The translations under genes and the position numbers were made by a program. Shown here one piece after another: positions 12,201 through 24,200 of a stretch of DNA of 64,000 nt. Below the pieces are notes generated by a model. The model was given only the letters and a program-made list of their open reading frames with translations. It did not search any database and was not told the DNA's origin. Source of the DNA: Zoroaster sp. YZ-2022 (taxonomy: Eukaryota; Echinodermata; Asteroidea; Forcipulatida; Zoroasteridae); the NCBI GenBank assembly GCA_029582265.1, contig CM055819.1:12015087-12079086 (forward strand). The letters are read 5' to 3'. The stretch's first letter is position 1; each line of letters opens with the position of its first letter.

Positions 12201-15200
12201 TTACAAACTTGATCCAATCTTTATGGAGTTTTAGTCCATCATGATGAATCAGGTTGTGTAAGAATCAAGAAAAGAAAAATACTATGTGCAGTGAGCCACT
12301 AAAATTATTCAAAATAAGTCACAAGGGGCAGCATTTATTCTAGAACATATTAATGCTGTTCTGTATAAGGTAAATATTGCCTAGGCTAAATAGTTCAAGC
12401 AGTGGATAAGCAATGGTGCGGCAAAGGGAAGGGTTAGTGGGAAACACCTTTCCCTAACCTCCAAATATCCCAAATTGCAATTAAATAGTACACTGCATTC
12501 ATCTGTTTGAATTAGTTAACCAATATGCATCACATTGTTTATCCCATCGATTCTACCTTACCTGTATACATTGAAGACCCTACACCAGAATCACCGGGTT
12601 CGCCATTGCTTCCTGTCACATCGCGTACCTGGTTCCTTAATGACACAAAACGCTTCTTGCGTTCCATGGGGGCATTCATCTCAATCTCAAACATGTATAC
12701 TCTGTTCACGTCCACCAAATTGTCCAATAAAAACTGTCCCTATAAAATGAAATTGAAAGGTAGTTTGGTAAAATTTATTAGAAATCTATTCTAAGCCATA
12801 CATGTAGTCAAGATCAACTTCATTCTTAATGTTTCCAGACTGGCAATGAAAGAACAAAATGGCTTTCTCCAAACATCGATGTAGAGACATAGTCTTGGAT
12901 GAACAAGTATTGTAAGAGCAGCATTTTGCTAGCAAAGTATGATTATGTTCACCAAAATGTGGATAGTAATAAGACCACATACTGTACATGTAAACCCTGG
13001 AAAGTTTTGATGTAGGATTTGAGTCTTTGCATGGTGGAGATAGGTAATTGAGTTCTTTCAGGTAACACCATGTAATGATCTCTTCTTGGAAGAAGTGATG
13101 GCTCTGAGAACCGGCTCTTACATGGTGCCACCCAAAAGAACTCAAGTACCTGGAAAGTTTGACTGGAGTTCATGATAGCAACTTTTGTCAGGTATAGTGT
13201 AACCTAATTGGTTAACCCCCTGTAGGCCCCCCCCCCCCCCCCCATCTACAAAAAATATAAAAACATTTAAGCCCGGCCTCCCCAATCCAATTCCTCGATC
13301 CACCCAAGATGCTAACCTTGGCCAGGTTTTCAGAGAAGAGAAATGCATTGTAGAACTTGATGTCAGTTTGTGTACAGGTGATGATGGCAGCAAGGGAATT
13401 GTATGCAGCACAGTGATACTGACGACGAAGCTCAAGGGAATTGCTCTCCCCTCGAATGTCCTCGCTTTTAGCTGCATGGCTGGCTCTGGTTTAAAGGTAT
13501 GGATAATTCTGGATTAATTCAAGGTTTATAGACCAAATGTGATAAGCTCCCACAGAAATAGGCCTGGATGATATCAAAAATGTTGGTAGTCGATAATCGT
13601 CAGCCATGATATTGTAGTAAAATTGCCCCTCAGCTTTCCTTCCTGCCCCTCCTTATTGTGGTACAGTCTGCCCCTCCCCTTGGCAGGGTGTGTACCAGTC
13701 CAGCTCAGTAGTTGTTCATGTATCCTTTTGGAAGGCAAATTTAATTGACCATGTGCAGCAGTCTGCTGGGTACTGTGATTGACCATGTGCAGCAGTCTGC
13801 TGGGTTACTGTGATTGACCATGTGCAGCAGTCTGCTGGTTACTGTGATTGACCATGTGCAGCAGTCTGCTGGGTTACTGTGATTGACCATGTGCAGCAGT
13901 CTGCTGGGTTACTGTGATTGACCATGTGCAGCAGTCTGCTGGTTACTGTGATTGACCATGTGCAGCAGTCTGCTGGGTTACTGTGATTGACCATGTGCAG
14001 CAGTCTGTTGGGTTACTGTGATTGACCATGTGCAGCAGTCTGCTGGGTTACTGTGATTGACCATGTGCAGCAGTCTGTTGGGTTACTGTGATTGACCATG
14101 TGCAGCAGTCTGCTGGGTTACTGTGATTGACCATGTGCAGCAGTCTGCTGGGTTACTGTGATTGACCATGTGCAGCAGTCTGTTGGGTTACTGTGATTGA
14201 CCATGTGCAGCAGTCTGCTGGGTTACTGTGATTGACCATGTGCAGCAGTCTGCTGGGTTACTGTGATTGACCATGTGCAGCAGTCTGTTGGGTTACTGTG
14301 ATTGACCATGTGCAGCAGTCTGTTGGGTTACTGTGATTGACCATGTGCAGCAGTCTGTTGGGTTACTGTGATTGACCATGTGCAGCAGTCTGCTGGTTAC
14401 TGTGATTGACCATGTGCAGCAGTCTGCTGGGTTACTGTGATTGACCATGTGCAGCAGTCTGCTGGGTTACTGTGATTGACCATGTGCAGCAGTCTGCTGG
14501 GTTACTGTGATTGACCATGTGCAGCAGTCTGCTGGGTTACTGTGATTGACCATGTGCAGCAGTCTGCTGGGTTACTGTGATTGACCATGTGCAGCAGTCT
14601 GCTGGGTTACTGTGATTGACCATGTGCAGCAGTCTGCTGGGTTACTGTGATTGACCATGTGCAGCAGTCTGCTGGGTTACTGTGATTGACCATGTGCAGC
14701 AGTCTGCTGGGTTACTGTGATTGACCATGTGCAGCAGTCTGCTGGGTTACTGTGATTGACCATGTGCAGCAGTCTGCTGGGTTACTGTGATTGACCATGT
14801 GCAGCAGTCTGCTGGGTTACTGTGATTGACCATGTGCAGCAGTCTGCTGGGTTACTGTGATTGACCATGTGCAGCAGTCTGCTGGGTTACTGTGATTGAC
14901 CATGTGCAGCAGTCTGTTGGGTTACTGTGATTGACCATGTGCAGCAGTCTGTTGGGTTACTGTGATTGACCATGTGCAGCAGTCTGCTGGGTTACTGTGA
15001 TTGACCATGTGCAGCAGTCTGCTGGGTTACTGTGATTGACCATGTGCAGCAGTCTGCTGGGTTACTGTGATTGACCATGTGCAGCAGTCTGTTGGGTTAC
15101 TGTGATTGACCATGTGCAGCAGTCTGTTGGGTTACTGTGATTGACCATGTGCAGCAGTCTGTTGGGTTACTGTGATTGACCATGTGCAGCAGTCTGCTGG

Positions 15201-18200
15201 GTTACTGTGATTGACCATGTGCAGCAGTCTGCTGGGTTACTGTGATTGACCATGTGCAGCAGTCTGTTGGGTTACTGTGATTGACCATGTGCAGCAGTCT
15301 GCTGGGTTACTGTGATTGACCATGTGCAGCAGTCTGTTGGGTTACTGTGATTGACCATGTGCAGCAGTCTGCTGGGTTACTGTGATTGACCATGTGCAGC
15401 AGTCTGTTGGGTTACTGTGATTGACCATGTGCAGCAGTCTGCTTGGGTTACTGTGATTGACCATGTGCAGCAGTCTGCTTGGGTTACTGTGATTGACCAT
15501 GTGCAGCAGTCTGTTGGGTTACTGTGATTGACCATGTGCAGCAGTCTGTTGGGTTACTGTGATTGACCATGTGCAGCAGTCTGCTGGGTTACTGTGATTG
15601 ACCATGTGCAGCAGTCTGTTGGGTTACTGTGATTGACCATGTGCAGCAGTCTGTTGGGTTACTGTGATTGACCATGTGCAGCAGTCTGTTGGGTTACTGT
15701 GATTGACCATGTGCAGCAGTCTGCTGGGTTACTGTGATTGACCATGCAGCCGTCTGCTGGGTTACTGTGATTGACCATGTGCAGCAGTCTGTTGGGTTAC
15801 GGTGATTGACCATGTGCAGCATTCTGCTGGTTACTGTGATTGACCATGTGCAGCAGTCTGTTGGGTTACTGTGATTGACCATGTGCAGCAGTCTGCTTGG
15901 GTTACTGTGATTGACCATGCAGCAGTCTGCTGGGTTACTGTGATTGACCATGTGCAGCAGTCTGTTGGGTTACTGTGATTGACCATGTGCAGCAGTCTGC
16001 TGGGTTACTGTGATTGACCATGTGCAGCAGTCTGTTGGGTTACTGTGATTGACCATGTGCAGCAGTCTGCTGGGTTACTGTGATTGACCATGCAGCAGTC
16101 TGTTGGGTTACTGTGATTGACCATGTGCAGCAGTCTGTTGGGTTACTGTGATTGACCATGTGCAGCAGTCTGCTGGGTTACTGTGATTGACCATGTGCAG
16201 CAGTCTGTTGGGTTACTGTGATTGACCATGTGCAGCAGTCTGCTGGGTTACTGTGATTGACCATGTGCAGCAGTCTGTTGGGTTACTGTGATTGACCATG
16301 TGCAGCAGTCTGCTGGTTACTGTGATTGACCATGTGCAGCAGTCTGTTGGGTTACTGTGATTGACCATGTGCAGCAGTCTGTTGGGTTACTGTGATTGAC
16401 CATGTGCAGCAGTCTGCTGGGTTACTGTGATTGACCATGTGCAGCAGTCTGTTGGGTTACTGTGATTGACCATGTGCAGCAGTCTGCTGGGTTACTGTGA
16501 TTGACCATGTGCAGCAGTCTGTTGGGTTACTGTGATTGACCATGTGCAGCAGTCTGCTGGGTTACTGTGATTGACCATGTGCAGCAGTCTGTTGGGTTAC
16601 TGTGATTGACCATGTGCAGCAGTCTGCTGGGTTACTGTGATTGACCATGTGCAGCAGTCTGTTGGGTTACTGTGATTGACCATGTGCAGCAGTCTGCTGG
16701 GTTACTGTGATTGACCATGTGCAGCAGTCTGTTGGGTTACTGTGATTGACCATGTGCAGCAGTCTGTTGGGTTACTGTGATTGACCATGTGCAGCAGTCT
16801 GCTGGTTACTGTGATTGACCATGTGCAGCAGTCTGCTGGGTTACTGTGATTGACCATGTGCAGCAGTCTGTTGGGTTACTGTGATTGACCATGTGCAGCA
16901 GTCTGCTGGGTTACTGTGATTGACCATGTGCAGCAGTCTGCTGGGTTACTGTGATTGACCATGTGCAGCAGTCTGTTGGGTTACTGTGATTGACCATGTG
17001 CAGCAGTCTGCTGGGTTACTGTGATTGACCATGTGCAGCAGTCTGCTGGTTACTGTGATTGACCATGTGCAGCAGTCTGCTGGGTTACTGTGATTGACCA
17101 TGTGCAGCAGTCTGCTGGGTTACTGTGATTGACCATGTGCAGCAGTCTGTTGGGTTACTGTGATTGACCATGTGCAGCAGTCTGCTGGGTTACTGTGATT
17201 GACCATGTGCAGCAGTCTGCTGGTTACTGTGATTGACCATGTGCAGCAGTCTGCTGGGTTACTGTGATTGACCATGTGCAGCAGTCTGCTGGGTTACTGT
17301 GATTGACCATGTGCAGCAGTCTGTTGGGTTACTGTGATTGACCATGTGCAGCAGTCTGTTGGGTTACTGTGATTGACCATGTGCAGCAGTCTGCTGGGTT
17401 ACTGTGATTGACCATGTGCAGCAGTCTGTTGGGTTACTGTGATTGACCATGTGCAGCAGTCTGCTGGGTTACTGTGATTGACCATGTGCAGCAGTCTGCT
17501 GGGTTACTGTGATTGACCATGTGCAGCAGTCTGCTGGTTACTGTGATTGACCATGTGCAGCAGTCTGCTGGGTTACTGTGATTGACCATGTGCAGCAGTC
17601 TGCTGGGTACTGTGCTTGAATTTCCTGGGAATTTCCGGTAAAACATGGGTGATACATCTTTAAACTGATAAATTATTCATATTTCGGCACTCACTTTGTA
17701 AATGCCTGAGTCATCTCTTTGCCTGTCTTGACATCTCCCACGTAGGCCTTGTTGATGGCCGACTCCAGGGAGAAGAGATCTTCCTTAGTCAGACGGGAAT
17801 ACATCAAGTCTATCAGCTGAAAGCAGCATGTCTTGGAAACCAGCTGGCTCTGGAATGCTGCCTCAGGTACCTGGATTAAAGAGTATAAATTCAATCCATA
17901 GTCTTGTCCTTCACTATATTAGCCAATCATCCTATGACACACTTTATATTTTCTTTTGTTATTATCATTTTGTTTGGGGGGTATACATATAGTGTAACCG
18001 ACAACACATTCACTATAGTATTTGCCATGAGGCAATAGTGGCTGGGAGTATACGTGTAGATCAGAGGTAATAGTGGCTGGGAGTATACGTGTAGGTCAGA
18101 GGTAATAGTGGCTGGGAGTACACAGTACCCCCATCCCTTCGTTTTTAAATTTGGTATATTAGCATTAAGTGAGCTCCACCTTGAATTTTGGAAAATATAG

Positions 18201-21200
18201 AAAGATCAAGCCACGACAACGAATGGTCACTGTACAAGTATGTATGTATATGTACATACATGTACTATCAGTACAGTGTACTTGTACATGTTATATGCAC
18301 ATGCACATGTGTATGCATATGGATCTGTGTACACATGTTCACTGTGCGCTGGAGTCGAGTTCAGATAGCCATGGGATAGCTAAGTGGGCAAAATTATGCG
18401 ACCAAACAGTTCCAATTAAGTATAATCTTAAATCAAGCACTTATTAATTCAACTCTGAATTAAAATCTCACTTTAATCACTTTAGCTTCAATAGTTCCTG
18501 CCACGTCTTTAATGTTCTCCTTAAAGAAGCTGTTGATGGCGTCCACCCCAGCCAGCCTCATGAGAGAGATGCAGACCCTCTCAACAGCCGCCCGACGTAT
18601 CTCCTTGTTAAAGCTATTCTCCTGCCTGAATACCTTATAGGCGATGCCAAAGGCTGCTGTCTGTTTGTCCTCTGGTAGTCTGAAAAAAATTGTCTCATTC
18701 ATTAGTTTTATTGGGTTTCCTAATAGTAGTTAATTCCCAAATACAGTTGTCAGGGTGCCATGGTTTAGTGCATCAGATTTGTGTTCTGATGGCTGTGGCA
18801 TCAGAATGTGGTACTTGTGTCAAGATCAAGACACTTTACTATAATTGTTTCTCTCAACCCAAGAGTATAAATGGGTACCTGTGAGGGTAGAGGTTGATAT
18901 TGTGTTTGAAAAAGCTTCTGAAGCACTACGGTAGCTCAGGGCTGTATACTCCCCAGGGAGCTGAGAAAGATTACAGGAATGATATTAACCCAATGACCAG
19001 GGGCAATATGTAAAGTGCATTTGGAATATTATGTGAAATGTGCTATGTAAGAACTAAATATTTGTATTTGTATTCATGTATTTATTATAAAAGTGCCTGA
19101 GATGGATAAGGACATACATTATAAACAAATGCTAAACATGATCACATTGCTTTACAAATATGCATTGCTTTGCGCTCAAGCAGATTTCAGGTAATTTACA
19201 TATTGGTTGGCAAGAGCGAGTATGCATTCACCATGTATTGTCTTGTTGCTTCACTCATATTCGCAAATAAAATTTAAAATCTTGACAAAAGCACTTTTTT
19301 AAGGTTAGGTACAAGCAGAATTGATAACTCAAAAATAATCAAATGGTAACATTTTATTACAAAACTTATTTTATAGTGTAAAGCTGATGATGGTTTTTAA
19401 ACTGAAAATTTTATTTTTAGAAAAATGAATTACTGAATACAACAAATCTGACTATTTTCACTACTTTAGAATTAATGACCTAATGTAACAAGCTGAAACT
19501 TCAGCACTAATGACCCAATGTAACAAGCTGAAACTTCAGCACTAATGACCCAATGTAACAAGCTGAAACTTCAGCACTAATGACCCAATGTAACAAGCTG
19601 AAACTTCTGCACTAATGACCCAATGTAACAAGCTGAAACTTCAGCACTAATGACCCAATGTAACAAGCTGAAACTTCAGCACTAATGACCCAATGTAACA
19701 AGCTGAAACTTCAGCACTAATGACCCAATGTAACAAGCTGAAACTTCAGCACTAATGACCCAATGTAACAAGCTGAAACTTCAGCACTAATGACCCAATG
19801 TAACAAGCTGAAACTTCAGCACTAATGACCCAATGTAACAAGCTGAAACTTCAGCACTAATGACCCAATGTAACAAGCTGAAACTTCAGCACTAATGACC
19901 CAATGTAACAAGCTGAAACTTCAGCACTAATGACCCAATGTAACAAGCTGAAACTTCAGCACTAATGACCCAATGTAACAAGCTGAAACTTTAGCATTAA
20001 TGACCCAATGTAACAAGCTGAAACTTTAGCATTAATGACCCAATGTAACAAGCTGAAACTTTAGCATTAATGACCCAATGTAACAAGCTGAAACTTTAGA
20101 ATTAATGACCCAATGTAACAAGCTGAAACTTTAGCATTAATGACCCAATGTAACAAGCTGAAACTTTAGCATTAATGACCCAATGTAACAAGCTGAAACT
20201 TTAGCATTAATGACCCAATGTAACAAGCTGAAACTTTAGCATTAATGACCCAATGTAACAAGCTGAAACTTTAGCATTAATGACCCAATGTAACAAGCTG
20301 AAACTTTAGCATTAATGACCCAATGTAACAAGCTGAAACTTTAGCATTAATGACCCAATGTAACAAGCTGAAACTTTAGCATTAATGACCCAATGTAACA
20401 AGCTGAAACTTTAGCATTAATGACCCAATGTAACAAGCTGAAACTTTAGCATTAATGACCCAATGTAACAAGCTGAAACTTTAGCATTAATGACCCAATG
20501 TAACAAGCTGAAACTTTAGCATTAATGACCCAATGTAACAAGCTGAAACTTTAGCATTAATGACCCAATGTGACAAGCTGAAACTTTAGCATTAATGACC
20601 CAATGTAACAAGCTGAAACTTTAGCATTAATGACCCAATGTAACAAGCTGAAACTTTAGCATTAATGACCCAATGTAACAAGCTGAAACTTTAGCATTAA
20701 TGACCCAATGTAACAAGCTGAAACTTTAGCATTAATGACCCAATGTAACAAGCTGAAACTTTAGCATTAATGACCCAATGTAACAAGCTGAAACTTTAGC
20801 ATTAATGACCCAATGTAACAAGCTGAAACTTTAGCATTAATGACCCAATGTAACAAGCTGAAACTTTAGCATTAATGACCCAATGTAACAAGCTGAAACT
20901 TTAGCATTAATGACCCAATGTAACAAGCTGAAACTTTAGCATTAATGACCCAATGTAACAAGCTGAAACTTTAGCATTAATGACCCAATGTAACAAGCTG
21001 AAACTTTAGCATTAATGACCCAATGTAACAAGCTGAAACTTTAGCATTAATGACCCAATGTAACAAGCTGAAACTTTAGCATTAATGACCCAATGTAACA
21101 AGCTGAAACTTTAGCATTAATGACCCAATGTAACAAGCTGAAACTTTAGCATTAATGACCCAATGTAACAAGCTGAAACTTTAGCATTAATGACCCAATG

Positions 21201-24200
21201 TAACAAGCTGAAACTTTAGCATTAATGACCCAATGTAACAAGCTGAAACTTTAGCATTAATGACCCAATGTAACAAGCTGAAACTTTAGCATTAATGACC
21301 CAATGTAACAAGCTGAAACTTTAGCATTAATGACCCAATGTAACAAGCTGAAACTTTAGCATTAATGACCCAATGTAACAAGCTGAAACTTTAGCATTAA
21401 TGACCCAATGTAACAAGCTGAAACTTTAGCATTAATGACCCAATGTAACAAGCTGAAACTTTAGCATTAATGACCCAATGTAACAAGCTGAAACTTTAGC
21501 ATTAATGACCCAATGTAACAAGTTGAAACTTTAGCATTAATGACCCAATGTAACAAGCTGAAACTTTAGCATTAATGACCCAATGTAACAAGCTGAAACT
21601 TTAGCATTAATGACCCAATGTAACAAGCTGAAACTTTAGCATTAATGACCCAATGTAACAAGCTGAAACTTTAGCATTAATGACCCAATGTAACAAGCTG
21701 AAACTTTAGCATTAATGACCCAATGTAACAAGCTGAAACTTTAGCATTAATGACCCAATGTAACAAGCTGAAACTTTAGCATTAATGACCCAATGTAACA
21801 AGCTGAAACTTTAGCATTAATGACCCAATGTAACAAGCTGAAACTTTAGCATTAATGACCCAATGTAACAAGCTGAAACTTTAGCATTAATGACCCAATG
21901 TAACAAGCTGAAACTTTAGCATTAATGACCCAATGTAACAAGCTGAAACTTTAGCATTAATGACCCAATGTAACAAGCTGAAACTTTAGCATTAATGACC
22001 CAATGTAACAAGCTGAAACTTTAGCATTAATGACCCAATGTAACAAGCTGAAACTTTAGAATTAATGACCCAATGTAACAAGCTGAAACTTTAGCATTAA
22101 TGACCCAATGTAACAAGCTGAAACTTTAGCATTAATGACCCAATGTAACAAGCTGAAACTTTAGCATTAATGACCCAATGTAACAAGCTGAAACTTTAGC
22201 ATTAATGACCCAATGTAACAAGCTGAAACTTTAGCATTAATGACCCAATGTAACAAGCTGAAACTTTAGCATTAATGACCCAATGTAACAAGCTGAAACT
22301 TTAGCATTAATGACCCAATGTAACAAGCTGAAACTTTAGCATTAATGACCCAATGTAACAAGCTGAAACTTTAGCATTAATGACCCAATGTACCAAGCTG
22401 AAACTTTAGCATTAATGACCCAATGTAACAAGCTGAAACTTTAGCATTAATGACCCAATGTAACAAGCTGAAACTTTAGCATTAATGACCCAATGTAACA
22501 AGCTGAAACTTTAGCATTAATGACCCAATGTAACAAGCTGAAACTTCAGCACTAATGACCCAATGTAACAAGCTGAAACTTTAGCATTAATGACCCAATG
22601 TAACAAGCTGAAACTTTAGCATTAATGACCCAATGTAACAAGCTGAAACTTTAGCATTAATGACCCAATGTAACAAGCTGAAACTTTAGCATTAATGACC
22701 CAATGTAACAAGCTGAAACTTTAGCATTAATGACCCAATGTAACAAGCTGAAACTTCAGCACTAATGACCCAATGTAACAAGCTGAAACTTTAGCATTAA
22801 TGACCCAATGTAACAAGCTGAAACTTTAGCATTAATGACCCAATGTAACAAGCTGAAACTTTAGCATTAATGACCCAATGTAACAAGCTGAAACTTTAGA
22901 ATTAATGACCCAATGTAACAAGCTGAAACTTTAGCATTAATGACCCAATGTAACAAGCTGAAACTTTAGCATTAATGACCCAATGTAACAAGCTGAAACT
23001 TTAGCATTAATGACCCAATGTAACAAGCTGAAACTTTAGCATTAATGACCCAATGTAACAAGCTGAAACTTTAGCATTAATGACCCAATGTAACAAGCTG
23101 AAACTTTAGCATTAATGACCCAATGTACCAAGCTGAAACTTTAGCATTAATGACCCAATGTAACAAGCTGAAACTTTAGCATTAATGACCCAATGTAACA
23201 AGCTGAAACTTTAGCATTAATGACCCAATGTAACAAGCTGAAACTTTAGAATTAATGACCCAATGTAACAAGCTGAAACTTTAGCATTAATGACCCAATG
23301 TAACAAGCTGAAACTTTATATTTTGATTCAAAGAAAGTAAACATACTCCTACAAAGCAGTTTTGCCAACATCACCAATGTTGCTACCTTCCCTATAATCA
23401 GTGAGTAAATGAATATAAGACAATGGAGCATACCGTTTGATAAAGGACGCCAGTGATTCTTGTATTTCTTCCTCACAGATGTGTTTCTCATCTCTGCACA
23501 TGATGCTGATCACAAGCTCAAGAAGCATCAGGTTACCAGACAAAACCATGGCTGTCAGAATCTATGGAAGAGATTGTTACATAAAAGCAAATCTTAAAGC
23601 AAAAGTACATAATAATAATAATGTGGACTTATATGGCGCATGTATCCACCAAACTGGTGCTCAAGGCGCATTACATTATTACCCCTGCTCATCAGGCTCA
23701 TAAATCATTCCTGAAACCATCTCAGCTCCCTGGGGAGTATACAGCTCAATTGCTGCCATTTCGGCGCACATAGAGCTAATCAAACACAATAACCAACTCT
23801 GCCCTCACAGGTACCCATTTACCCCTGGGTGGAGAGAAGCAATTATGGTAAATTGTCTTGCTCAAGGACACAAGCACCCCAGTCGCGGCTGGGATTCGAA
23901 CCCACATTCTGACGACTCAGCCATTAGAACACAAATCCAATGCACTAAACCACTCGACCATGGCTCAGTGATATCTTTGTCTGAATGTACTGTGGCCATT
24001 GTAAATGCAGTGTACATGTACATGTATATGTATATGTATGTTTATGTGATTCATGAGTGGATGAACCTGCCCAAAACCAGATCCAAAACTGATGAAAATA
24101 AACGGCAGGAAAAAATATCATTTCAGGCATGGAATTTCACAGAGGCCACAGATGCCATGGCCTCCATTACCCTGGTCTTGGCCTTGGTGCCCCTTACAAA

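Noticed and set aside
13142..13477. 111-codon minus-strand open frame overlapping exon w24
   Set aside because: Out of phase with the DNA-PKcs frame, which gives the conserved YHCAAYN motif instead.
15694..17646. Open frames made of repeated [11 protein letters not shown] and related peptides
   Set aside because: They arise from the 35-bp array read in one frame and stop where unit length changes; no codon bias or splice support.
13744..23318. CRISPR array
   Set aside because: Units are contiguous with no unique spacers, and the context is an animal intron.
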